Shown piece after piece: positions 56,336 to 64,000 of a stretch of 64,000 bases of DNA. The notes below the pieces were generated by a model. The model was not told where the DNA came from, did not search any database, and saw nothing but the letters and a program-made list of their open reading frames with translations. Source of the DNA: Pseudomonas antarctica (GTDB lineage: Bacteria; Pseudomonadota; Gammaproteobacteria; Pseudomonadales; Pseudomonadaceae); assembly GCF_900624995.1 (NCBI RefSeq), contig NZ_UYXQ01000017.1, forward strand, positions 1-64,000, in the 5' to 3' direction. The first letter of the stretch is position 1, and each line of letters begins with the position of its first letter. The position numbers and the translations under genes are program-made.

Positions 56336-57505
56336 GTGAGTTGTCCTCGAGTTGCCTTGTTTCTGGCTGGGTGCGCCGCTTTTATCAACCTTTATGCCAC
56401 ACAAGGGCTGCTCAACGAGTTGGCTGCGGCGTTTCACATTTCCACCAGGCAAGCGAGCTGGAGCATCACAGTCACCACCCTGGCCGTGGCAATCACCGCT
56501 CCCTTTGTTGGCCGGTTGACGGCGCGGGGCGAGCAGCACCGAGTCATCGCCGTGGCCGCGATATTGCTGGCACTGCCTGCGGTGATGGCGGCCTGCTCGG
56601 GCAGTTTCAGCGAGCTGCTGCTCTGGCGAGCGGTGCAAGGCATGCTGATTCCGGTGGTGTTTGCCACCAGCGTTGCCTACATCGGTGTGCGCTGGAGCGG
56701 CGAGGCCGTGACGGAAATGACCAGCCTCTATGTTGCTGGCACGGTTCTGGGCGGTTTTAGCGGTCGCTTTTTGTCCGGCCTGGTGACCGAGTTCGATGAT
56801 TGGCGCCAGGCGTTGGCAGTGCTGGCCGGCTTGAATCTGATCATCGGTCTGGGGATTTTCCTGCTGTTGCCGCGCAACGCTCGGTCACCCGTACAAACGC
56901 CTGCCGATCGCGAGGTAATGCGCAGCGAATTGCTAGGCAGGCCGTTGCTGGCCACCTACGCCGTGGGTTTCTGCGTGCTGTTCGCCCAGGTTGCGATGTT
57001 TACCTATGTCGGATTACACCTGAGTCGGGCGCCGTTTGCGCTGGGCACCGCTGCGCTCGGTTCGATTTATGCGGTGTTTCTGCTGGCACTGGTGGTGGTG
57101 CCGATCGCCGGGCGCTTGAGCAAGGCCCGGCCTCGCAGTGAATGGGTGAGGGTGGCGGCATGGCTGGGCGTCAGCGGCTCGGTGCTGACCCTGTGGCCAT
57201 CGTTGTGGCTGATCGTTGCCGGTCTGGCGCTCAGTTGCACCGGCGTATTTCTCGCCCAGTCCGCAGCCAATGCCTTTATCACCGCCCATGCCCGGCAAAA
57301 CAAGGCCGGCGCTGTGGGCGTGTATCTGACCTGCTACTACCTGGGCGGCAGCTTCGGCGCGTTTGTGCCTGGCGTGCTGTGGGAGCAATGGGGCTGGCCT
57401 GGCTGTATCGCGTTGATCGCGGTTTTCCAGTTGCTGCCGCTGCTGATCGTGCGCAGTGGCTGGAAGTATTCCCCATTGCCATCAATGCCGCTCCCGCGCC
57501 CGTGA
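56336..57505 (+). CDS. MFS exporter (YnfM-like)
   Basis: 389 residues from GTG at 56336. Twelve membrane helices; motif-A-like loop GRLTARGEQHRVIAVA after helix 2 and the arginine-bearing helix 4 region. It resembles the YnfM/arabinose-efflux group. As the first gene of the accessory cluster, it may export or give resistance to the product. It is 37 bp upstream of the next gene. Confidence 0.88.
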   Translation: MSCPRVALFLAGCAAFINLYATQGLLNELAAAFHISTRQASWSITVTTLAVAITAPFVGRLTARGEQHRVIAVAAILLALPAVMAACSGSFSELLLWRAVQGMLIPVVFATSVAYIGVRWSGEAVTEMTSLYVAGTVLGGFSGRFLSGLVTEFDDWRQALAVLAGLNLIIGLGIFLLLPRNARSPVQTPADREVMRSELLGRPLLATYAVGFCVLFAQVAMFTYVGLHLSRAPFALGTAALGSIYAVFLLALVVVPIAGRLSKARPRSEWVRVAAWLGVSGSVLTLWPSLWLIVAGLALSCTGVFLAQSAANAFITAHARQNKAGAVGVYLTCYYLGGSFGAFVPGVLWEQWGWPGCIALIAVFQLLPLLIVRSGWKYSPLPSMPLPRP

Positions 57506-57542
57506 ATGTGCCTGAAATCATCATCCAACAAGGAAAATAGAG

Positions 57543-58373
57543 ATGACCGTGAGTAACCTGCTGACGCTGCAAAGCCAGTTGTTGAACGTGATTGAACCGG
57601 TGCTGGAGCTGATGCCGGCCGGGGTTCTGAAGCAAGCGTTGGTGGATGCGTTTCGCAGCCAGGAATCGGAACTGCTGGACATCGAAAGTACGTTTCAGAC
57701 GCTCACCTCGCGCCGCCACGCGGCGCCGCAGTTGCGCAAGTTCTTTGGCAGTTGGTCGAAAACCAACAACTCGGCCGCCAGTGTGTCCGGCCTGGCCAAC
57801 CGCATCACGCTACTGGCGCGTTCCGAGCAGTGGGGCGAAGCGGCGCAACGGCTCTACCGAATCTGCAGCAACCTGCAAAGGATCACCGACGAGGACCTTG
57901 GCGCACTGAGCAACACGCTGCATTCCGAGCTTTTTTACAACATGGCAACGCGGATCTGCGGTGACGATCAGTGGCTGCTGATAGACAACTGCCTGCCATC
58001 GGCGCAGGCCTTCAAGGACTGGACCGACGCGCAACGCCTGCGTGACCGCGACCTGTTGCAGGGGCTGTTGGTCACCCTGGTTCACGAGGTCTACACCCAC
58101 GGTGAAGTGGAGTTCATTCATCCGCTGTTCAAGCAATGGTTCGAACGCGACATAGGCGTGCCGCCCGCGAAGGTACGGGCCACCGTTGCCTGGGTCACCG
58201 TGCACACCGGCGGCACCGAAAGCAATCACTTCGCGCACGCGGTGGCAGCGGTCGAGGAGTTCGTCGATGTCATGGGCATCGTGGTGGTCAAGTCCGCCGC
58301 CCAGGAAATCTTCGGCCAATACCTACAGCGCAAGGCTGCGGTGATGCGTGAGTGCGGCCAATACCTGGGCTGA
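57543..58373 (+). CDS. Unrecognised helical His/Glu-rich protein, possible haem-oxygenase-like di-iron enzyme
   Basis: 276 residues, predicted all-helical, no signal peptide. The C-terminal half is dense in potential metal ligands: HEVYTHGEVEFIH (H181, E182, H186, E188, E190, H193) and HTGGTESNHFAHAVAAVEEF (H221, E226, H229, H232, E238, E239). An E-x2-H-x2-H pattern late in a helical bundle recalls haem-oxygenase-like di-iron oxidases (UndA, BesC, CADD, N-oxygenases), but spacing does not match any of them exactly. Its place between an exporter and an ATP-grasp ligase suggests a tailoring enzyme. I cannot name a family; oxidase is a hypothesis. Confidence 0.6.
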   Translation: MTVSNLLTLQSQLLNVIEPVLELMPAGVLKQALVDAFRSQESELLDIESTFQTLTSRRHAAPQLRKFFGSWSKTNNSAASVSGLANRITLLARSEQWGEAAQRLYRICSNLQRITDEDLGALSNTLHSELFYNMATRICGDDQWLLIDNCLPSAQAFKDWTDAQRLRDRDLLQGLLVTLVHEVYTHGEVEFIHPLFKQWFERDIGVPPAKVRATVAWVTVHTGGTESNHFAHAVAAVEEFVDVMGIVVVKSAAQEIFGQYLQRKAAVMRECGQYLG

Positions 58374-58539
58374 CAGACCACCACCTGGACAGCGCTTGGG
58401 AAAGTATCAATAACGACGGAATCGGTATTAGCCTGTACTTCAGGTTTTTATCAAGATACTGAGGCTCCGGATCCGGCGTGGATGTGATGTGCCTGAAGTT
58501 GGAGATTTACAAACTATGGAAGATTGCAAGGAAAGCCGC

Positions 58540-59781
58540 ATGCAGCTCATTGTTTTTTGCCCGCCGAAAATTCTTTTCCAGCACTCTGCCGCGAGCTGGT
58601 CTGCCGCGCTTGGCCAAGGGGGCATGCTGTTGAGCTGTGCCTCGCGATCTCAAGAGATTGCGGCGCATCTGGGCCATACCGTCCACTTTCAGCTCTTCGA
58701 CAACTTTAACGACAGCGCGTTGGTCGAGATCGATGTCTATGAGCTTGCACGGGAGCTCCATGCGCCGCTGTGTGTGGCGCTGGCCGAGATCGATGTGCTG
58801 CGGGTGGCGCGCATCAATGATCGGCTCGGAATTACGGTGGGTGCCGAGGATCGCGCCTCGTTTTACCGGGACAAGTTCCTGATGAAACAACGCACCAGGG
58901 ACTGCGGGTTTGCCATCGCCGAAATGGCATTGATCAGCAATGCCACGCAAGCGGTTCGCTTCAGCGAGCGCTTCGGTTTCCCGGTGGTTATCAAACCTTG
59001 CGATGGCCGCGGCTCGAACGGCGTGGAGGTGCTCGATGATGCCCAGCAGCTGCGGGAATGGCTGGCCAGGCGCACTTCGAGCACGTTCCACAACCTGATG
59101 ATCGAGAGCTATGTACGTGGCAGCCATTACATCGTCAATGGCCTGTACATCGATGGCCGTCCGATCTTGGTTTCACCGGTTCGGGTCATGACCTCGGCGC
59201 TGGATTTTCTCGGCGGCAAATCACATGACCTGCACATGCTCGACGCCGACAATCCGATGCGCGACAGGCTGGTTTGCTATGCGCGTTCGCTGGTTGAAGA
59301 TGTGCTGCCATCCGATCCGACCATGCTGTTTCACCTCGAACTGTTCGTGGATGGAAATGACGAGATCGTCCTCTGCGAAATCGCCTCGCGGTTGGGTGGG
59401 GTGTTCTTCAATCAGGAGCTGACCCACGCCTGGGGCATTGATCCGCGGATGAGCTTCCTGCGCGCGCTGCATGATCCGTTTTACCGCCCTGAGCCAATGG
59501 CCGCTTCGCTGCGGATGGTCGGGCATATCAGCATCCCGCCGCGGGTCGGTCTGCTGCGCGACGTCCCGCAAACCTGCCCGCTCGACGGTGTCCTGGAGTG
59601 CCGAATTTCCGCTAAGAAGATGACCTCCTATGGTGGCATGGAATTCACCAACTCGGAGATCCTCAACGCCATCGTGGCAGGCCAAGATGAGGCCGAGTTG
59701 CGCGACAAGCTGCATCAGGTCGAAGCCTGGTTCCACGAGAGTTGCGACTGGTCGGGCAGCGAAATCGCCGCCGCGATATAG
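58540..59781 (+). CDS. ATP-grasp carboxylate-amine ligase
   Basis: 413 residues from ATG at 58540 (AAGGA 7 nt upstream); ATG 58516 and GTG 58489 are alternatives. ATP-grasp motifs in order: RDKFLMKQRTRDCGF (K112), FPVVIKPCDGRGSNGVEV (K152 and Gly-rich loop), MIESYVRGSHYIVNG (E189), LFHLELFVDGNDEIVLCEIA and SRLGG (E267, E280, R284). This is the dipeptide ligase/carnosine-synthase-like group, which activates a carboxylate as acyl phosphate and joins it to an amine. In this cluster it may couple an unusual amino acid to another amino acid. It is separated from the upstream gene by 166 bp, so it may have its own promoter. Confidence 0.85.
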   Translation: MQLIVFCPPKILFQHSAASWSAALGQGGMLLSCASRSQEIAAHLGHTVHFQLFDNFNDSALVEIDVYELARELHAPLCVALAEIDVLRVARINDRLGITVGAEDRASFYRDKFLMKQRTRDCGFAIAEMALISNATQAVRFSERFGFPVVIKPCDGRGSNGVEVLDDAQQLREWLARRTSSTFHNLMIESYVRGSHYIVNGLYIDGRPILVSPVRVMTSALDFLGGKSHDLHMLDADNPMRDRLVCYARSLVEDVLPSDPTMLFHLELFVDGNDEIVLCEIASRLGGVFFNQELTHAWGIDPRMSFLRALHDPFYRPEPMAASLRMVGHISIPPRVGLLRDVPQTCPLDGVLECRISAKKMTSYGGMEFTNSEILNAIVAGQDEAELRDKLHQVEAWFHESCDWSGSEIAAAI

Positions 59782-59868
59782 ACCGTACCGCACTCCCTTT
59801 CGACATTAATTGAGCCGACCTCCCTGGGCTGGACGGACTCGTCACGCCTGCAGAAAAGTGGATATCCA

Positions 59869-60903
59869 ATGAAGACTGTATTCGAAAGCCTTATCCCGAT
59901 TCCCGTGGCGGCCCTGGGCGCATGGCTCGGTTACATGACCGGGCTTCCGCTTGGTGAGCTGATCGGCGCGATCTGCCTGGTCACGGCGCTCAGTAAAATG
60001 GGCGTGCGCATGCGCATGCCGTATCCGTTCGTGGCCACCGTGCAGTTGCTGCTCGGGGTAAGTGTCGGCTCCATTGTCACCGCCTCGATGATGCATGAAC
60101 TGACGGATTTTAGCATTCTGGTCGGTCTGCTCATCTGCATGACCACGCAGATTTTCGTCGGCTACAACTGGCTACGGCGCATGGAACGCTGGGGGCATAT
60201 AGAAAGCCTGCTCGGGTCCATTCCTGGCGCAATGGCGGCGGTGATGACGGTCTCGGGAGAGGAGGGCCCAGCCTCCGGGCGCATCGCGTTCGTGCACATT
60301 GTCCGTTTGCTCGCGCTGTTGCTGGTGGTGACAATCATTGCCGGTGGGCACGCCGAAAGCGCGGCGCCGGTGCTGGGCTCGTTTGATAATTACCTTGGCG
60401 TGATCCCTCCGGCGATCGCGGCTGTGGTCGCCGGTTATCTGCTGGAGCGCTTCGATGTTCCCGCGCCTTACATGTTGACCGGGCTGATTTGCAGCGCCGC
60501 GGTCAACGTCGGTTTTCCTCAAATCCATCTGCATGTTCCCGATCCGCTGGCGATCGTTGCGCTGATCCTGCTCGGCGGCCTGATCGGCATCCGCCTCAAG
60601 GACATCACGCTCAAGGATTTCGTGCGTTACATCCGCGCTGGTCTGGTGGTCACCGCCCTGACGTTCTGCACAACACTTCTGGTTGCCTTCGTGTTCAGCA
60701 AGCTGACCGGAAAGCCTTTCCTTTCGCTGTTCATGTCGTGGGTTCCTGGCGGTGTTGAGGTGATGACCGCAGCGGCTTTGCTGCTCAAGCTCGATCCTGC
60801 CTTCGTGATGCTCAATCACGTGGTGCGGATGTCGATCATCCATATTTCGCCGGCATTCCTGCCCAAACGGCTGCTGCAGGAAAACCCTCAGCCTGAACAG
60901 TAA
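59869..60903 (+). CDS. AbrB-family membrane protein (putative transporter)
   Basis: 344 residues, 9-10 membrane helices. Two related halves each carry a Gly/Pro-rich repeat (LLGSIPGAMAAVMTVSGEEG and FLSLFMSWVPGGVEVMTAAA), the AbrB (PF05145) signature. Often called an ammonia monooxygenase regulator, but the fold is a membrane transporter. It may move a precursor or product. 39 bp upstream of the aldolase gene. Confidence 0.85.
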   Translation: MKTVFESLIPIPVAALGAWLGYMTGLPLGELIGAICLVTALSKMGVRMRMPYPFVATVQLLLGVSVGSIVTASMMHELTDFSILVGLLICMTTQIFVGYNWLRRMERWGHIESLLGSIPGAMAAVMTVSGEEGPASGRIAFVHIVRLLALLLVVTIIAGGHAESAAPVLGSFDNYLGVIPPAIAAVVAGYLLERFDVPAPYMLTGLICSAAVNVGFPQIHLHVPDPLAIVALILLGGLIGIRLKDITLKDFVRYIRAGLVVTALTFCTTLLVAFVFSKLTGKPFLSLFMSWVPGGVEVMTAAALLLKLDPAFVMLNHVVRMSIIHISPAFLPKRLLQENPQPEQ

Positions 60904-60942
60904 CTGCTGCAAAAAACTTCGAATGACAAGGATTTGATCTCG

Positions 60943-61950
60943 ATGAGTATTGCTATTCACGACCCAACGCTGCGCGACGGAAATCATGCTGTCTCCCATA
61001 CGCTGAGCCTGGAGGATATTGCCGCCTACTGCCGCGCTGTCGATGGCTGCGGCCTTAGCGTTGTAGAAGTCGGCCATGGAAATGGCCTGGGTGCTTCCTC
61101 CCTGCAACTCGGACTTGCGCGCTACAAAGATAGCGAGATGCTCGAAACGGCGCGAGCCAACCTGACGCATTCCAGACTCGGCATCCACATGATTCCCGGG
61201 TTTGCCAGGCTGAGCGACATTGATACCGCACTGCAGATCGGCGTCGACGTGCTGCGCATCGCGTCCCATTGCACCGAGGCCAGCCTGACTGAGAGCTACA
61301 TCGAACATGCGCGGTCCAAGGGCGCGTACGTCCAGGGCGTGCTGATGATGACACACATGGCGAGCCCCGAGACTCTGCTCGAAGAAGCATTGAAGCAGCA
61401 GGGCTATGGCGCCAATGCCCTGGTTCTGATGGATTCGGCGGGGCACTTTGACCCGGACAGCACCCGCGAAAAGATCGGCCTGCTGGTCAGGGAGCTCGCT
61501 ATTCCCGTGGGCTTCCATGGCCACAACAATCTTGGCTTGGCGGTCGCCAACTCGCTGGCGGCCGCCCAGGCCGGGGCGACCATCATTGACGGCTGCATGC
61601 GCGGATTCGGCGCGGGTGCCGGCAATACCCAGCTGGAGGTGCTGTGCGCGGTACTCGATCGCTACAAGTTCGAGACCGGCGTGAAGGTCTTTGACCTTTG
61701 CCGCGCCGTCGAGAGCCTTGAGGATTTCGTACCGGTCAGGACTCCCACGGTAGTGAAGACTGCCAATCTGATCAGCGGCCTCTACGGCGTTTGCAGCGGG
61801 TTCGAAAAGCACGTCGCGCGCGCGGCGGCGGAATTTCGCGTCGAGCCGCGAAAAATCTATGAAGAGCTTGCGCGATGCAACGCCGTGGCGGGTCAGGAAG
61901 ACCTGATCATCTCGGTGGCCAGCCGCCTTTCTCAACCTGTCGTCGCCTGA
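60943..61950 (+). CDS. DmpG-like 4-hydroxy-2-oxovalerate aldolase
   Basis: 335 residues from ATG at 60943 (AAGGA upstream). HMGL-type class II aldolase: HDPTLRDGNHAVSH (R11, D12, H15), HGHNNLGLAVANSLA (metal ligand His pair) and DGCMRGFGAGAGNTQLEVL. DmpG cleaves or forms 4-hydroxy-2-oxoacids from pyruvate and an aldehyde and channels the aldehyde to DmpF, which is the next gene. There is no dioxygenase, hydrolase or hydratase of a meta-cleavage pathway nearby, so a synthetic direction (pyruvate plus aldehyde) is plausible. Confidence 0.88.
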   Translation: MSIAIHDPTLRDGNHAVSHTLSLEDIAAYCRAVDGCGLSVVEVGHGNGLGASSLQLGLARYKDSEMLETARANLTHSRLGIHMIPGFARLSDIDTALQIGVDVLRIASHCTEASLTESYIEHARSKGAYVQGVLMMTHMASPETLLEEALKQQGYGANALVLMDSAGHFDPDSTREKIGLLVRELAIPVGFHGHNNLGLAVANSLAAAQAGATIIDGCMRGFGAGAGNTQLEVLCAVLDRYKFETGVKVFDLCRAVESLEDFVPVRTPTVVKTANLISGLYGVCSGFEKHVARAAAEFRVEPRKIYEELARCNAVAGQEDLIISVASRLSQPVVA

Positions 61951-61966
61951 CTCTGGAGCTGAAAAA

Positions 61967-62845
61967 ATGACTTTGAAAACCGCCATCATCGGCAGTGGCA
62001 ATATCGGCTGCGACATCCTCTGTAAGGTGCTTGCCCATCCGAATCTGGATTGCACGCTGGTTGCCGGTCGCTCCCTGCACTCATCCGGCCTTGCGTTTGC
62101 TCGTGATCGCGGAGTCGCCACCACCGCGGACGGCATCGACGGCCTGTTTGCCCGGATCAACGAATTTGATCTGGTGTTCGATGCCACCTCGGCGGCCGAC
62201 CATGAAGCCCACGCACCGCGCCTGATCGAGTCCGGGAAAGCGATCATCAACCTGACCCCGGCCTCTCTGGGCGCGTTGTGCGTGCCATCCCTCAACGGCG
62301 TGGAGCTGACCGAGGCGAGCAATATCAACATGATTACCTGTGGTGGCCAGGCTTCCATCCCGCTTGCAGCAGCGATCGCCCGGGCTAATCCGGGCGTGCG
62401 CTACATCGAAGTGGTGTCATCGATCAGCGCCGAAAGCGCCGGCCCGGCCACTCGGCGAAACCTGAGCAACTACATCACTACTACCGAGAATGCGCTGAGC
62501 CATTTCACCGGCTGCAAGGACGTCAAGGCGATCCTCAACATCAATCCGGCCAAGCCGAATGTCTTTATGCAGACCGCGGTTTCGGCGCTGATCGAGACGG
62601 TTGATCTGGCCGCCACCCGCCGTGAAGTGGAACGTGCTGTGACCCAGGTGCAGTCTGCCGTGCCTGGGTATCAGGTGATCGTCGATCTGCATTACACCGA
62701 GGGACGCTTGTTCACCATGGTGCGCGTTGAAGGGGCAGGGGACTTTCTCGATCCAAGCGCCGGCAACCTCGACATCATCACTGCGACCGCTACCCACATG
62801 GCCGCGCTCATGGCCCGAGGCCGCGTGACCGAACGCGCAGCCTGA
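61967..62845 (+). CDS. DmpF-like acylating aldehyde dehydrogenase
   Basis: 292 residues, 15-20 shorter than catabolic DmpF. Rossmann motif GSGNIG (9-14), catalytic Cys125 in NMITCGGQASIPLA, and NINPAKPNVFMQTAV. It interconverts an aldehyde and acyl-CoA with NAD. Following the aldolase by 16 bp, it could reduce an acyl-CoA to supply the aldehyde, or oxidise the aldehyde released. Natural partners form a channelling complex. Confidence 0.88.
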   Translation: MTLKTAIIGSGNIGCDILCKVLAHPNLDCTLVAGRSLHSSGLAFARDRGVATTADGIDGLFARINEFDLVFDATSAADHEAHAPRLIESGKAIINLTPASLGALCVPSLNGVELTEASNINMITCGGQASIPLAAAIARANPGVRYIEVVSSISAESAGPATRRNLSNYITTTENALSHFTGCKDVKAILNINPAKPNVFMQTAVSALIETVDLAATRREVERAVTQVQSAVPGYQVIVDLHYTEGRLFTMVRVEGAGDFLDPSAGNLDIITATATHMAALMARGRVTERAA

Positions 62846-62868
62846 CTCAGCGTAACGGAGAGACTTTT

Positions 62869-64000
62869 ATGCCTACTCTTTCGCCAGATCTCGAATTTGC
62901 ACGGTTTTGCCCGATCCTGGGTGTCGTTCAGAAGGTCAGGGATACGCTGCATCCAGTGATCGATCTCGGTGTCGGTGTGCCAGGTTTTCTTCCGGCGCCG
63001 CATATCGTCGAAGCGGCCGTCAAGGCTGCCTGCGAACACACTGGCGGGTATGGCTCGAGCCGCGGAGATGAAGCGCTGCTGGCGGCGTATCTGGGTTATC
63101 TGCACGGACAAGGGTTCACCCACTATCGCGAGCAGAATCTGGTGGCCGGCCTCGGCGCCAAGCACCTGTTGTTCAGTGTCCTACGCGCGATCATCCGCCC
63201 CGGCGACGAGATCCTCGTGTCCACCCCTTGCTGGCCGACCTATTTCGACATTGCCGATCTGGTTGGAGCGGGCGTGGCCAACGTCACCTGCTCGGCGCAA
63301 ACCGATTTCAAGATGACGGCGCAAGCCCTTGAAGATGCCTTGTCCGGCAAAGTGCAGGTGGTCATGCTGAACTCGCCGGGCAACCCTACCGGCGCCGTGT
63401 ATTCCGTCGAGGAACTCGCCGCGTTGGCAGAGGTGCTGCGTAAAAAGGATGTCTGGATCATTTCGGATGACGTCTATCAGCGATTCGTCTACGACATGAA
63501 TAGCTGCCCCAGTCTGCTTTCGGTCGCACCGGATCTGAGCGACCGCATCATCAAGATCGACAGCGTATCCAAGCTCTATGGGATGCCGGGCTGGCGGGTC
63601 GGGCTGTTGGCGGCCAATGAGCGGATTGCCGCGGCAGTCACCACGCTCAATTCTAACTCGATCTCGAATATCCCACCGATCCCGGCAGCTGCGGCAGCGG
63701 CGGCCTTCAGGGGTGACCAAGCGTTCTCCTACGCAGCAAGAGACCGCTTGTACAGCCAGCGCCAGACATTGCTCGCCGACTTGCAGGGGGCGCCACACCT
63801 GAGGTTCTGCCAACCAGCGGGGGCGTTTTATCTGTTCATGGATATCAGCCAGACCCTGGGCAAGTCCCTGCATGGCAGATTGATTGCCGATGACGAGGCA
63901 TTTTGCGCCTTGCTGCTGGAGGAATACGGCGTCGCGCTGATTCCCGGCAGCTTTTTTGGCGCACCGGGTCATGCTCGATTGTCGTACTCCGGCGATGCCG
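62869..64000 (+). CDS. Fold-type I aminotransferase (class I/II), truncated by window end
   Basis: 377 codons seen, no stop before the window edge; probably nearly complete, as related enzymes have 380-410 residues. Cofactor motifs: MLNSPGNPTGAVYS, DDVYQRFVYD and the PLP-Lys region IKIDSVSKLYGMPGWRVGLL. GGAG lies 9 nt before the ATG. It would convert a 2-oxoacid, such as the aldolase product, to an amino acid. Related arginine oxidases share this fold, so an oxidase role is also possible. Confidence 0.85.
   Translation, partial: MPTLSPDLEFARFCPILGVVQKVRDTLHPVIDLGVGVPGFLPAPHIVEAAVKAACEHTGGYGSSRGDEALLAAYLGYLHGQGFTHYREQNLVAGLGAKHLLFSVLRAIIRPGDEILVSTPCWPTYFDIADLVGAGVANVTCSAQTDFKMTAQALEDALSGKVQVVMLNSPGNPTGAVYSVEELAALAEVLRKKDVWIISDDVYQRFVYDMNSCPSLLSVAPDLSDRIIKIDSVSKLYGMPGWRVGLLAANERIAAAVTTLNSNSISNIPPIPAAAAAAAFRGDQAFSYAARDRLYSQRQTLLADLQGAPHLRFCQPAGAFYLFMDISQTLGKSLHGRLIADDEAFCALLLEEYGVALIPGSFFGAPGHARLSYSGDA

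Noticed and set aside
60172..62358. 728-codon - strand frame across the AbrB, aldolase and dehydrogenase genes
   Set aside because: Antisense shadow; all three + strand proteins carry full family motifs.

Overview
The window is a chromosomal segment of a Pseudomonas, most likely the P. fluorescens group. Three observations point there: arcDABC, gcvHP/gcsR and hexR/zwf/pgl/eda have Pseudomonas-type gene order; positions 33.4-42.3 kb carry icmP, bifA, sodB, lysE, an ACT-domain gene, argP and an epimerase in the order I remember from P. aeruginosa PA4370-PA4360; and many intergenic REP-type repeats carry the core GTGGGAGC/GCTTGC. No rRNA, tRNA, CRISPR array or replication origin was recognised.

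Layout. 0-5.3 kb: the 3' end of an IS110-type transposase, then gcvP and gcvH (- strand) and the enhancer-binding regulator gcsR, with a sigma-54 promoter and three 18-bp dyads between gcvH and gcsR. 5.4-12.5 kb: a DUF5064-type gene and the arginine deiminase genes arcC, arcB, arcA, arcD, plus a divergent second arcD paralogue. 12.5-18.1 kb: a class III CoA-transferase, a CpxAR-like two-component system with a Spy/CpxP-like gene between kinase and regulator, then yciI and yciB. 18.2-23.8 kb: PHP phosphatase, yciO, scpA, scpB, an orphan secreted protein, a DUF1289 gene and rluB. 23.9-25.1 kb: a 45-residue peptide gene followed by an M29/NicX-like metalloenzyme gene. 25.3-33.2 kb: aroP with a long leader, a pentapeptide protein, arfB, an MFS gene, small ORFs, a Mpo1-like gene, an AraC regulator and trkH. 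33.4-42.3 kb: the PA4370-PA4360-like block. 42.4-54.6 kb: glucose uptake and Entner-Doudoroff genes (AGE-family isomerase, gtsABCD, oprB, a mutarotase, hexR, zwf, pgl, eda).

After eda the sequence changes character. A 0.7-kb tract (54.63-55.33 kb) has no credible gene. It holds four 23-bp tandem repeats that look like an IS21-type end, and a 186-bp element with perfect 24-bp terminal inverted repeats. Beyond it lies an accessory cluster: LysR regulator, MFS exporter, an unrecognised helical His/Glu-rich protein, an ATP-grasp ligase, an AbrB-family membrane protein, a DmpG-like pyruvate aldolase, a DmpF-like acylating aldehyde dehydrogenase and a fold-type I aminotransferase that runs off the window. 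This combination does not match a catabolic meta-cleavage pathway. It reads as a biosynthetic cluster for a modified amino acid or dipeptide, and I could not match it to a described pathway.

Regulation seen in the sequence: sigma-54/GcsR control of glycine cleavage, an Anr-type box before arcD, a CpxR-type box before the Spy-like gene, two tandem TyrR/PhhR-type boxes and a Tyr/Trp leader peptide before aroP, a 69-bp promoter module present twice in the sugar operon, and a HexR-like dyad before zwf.
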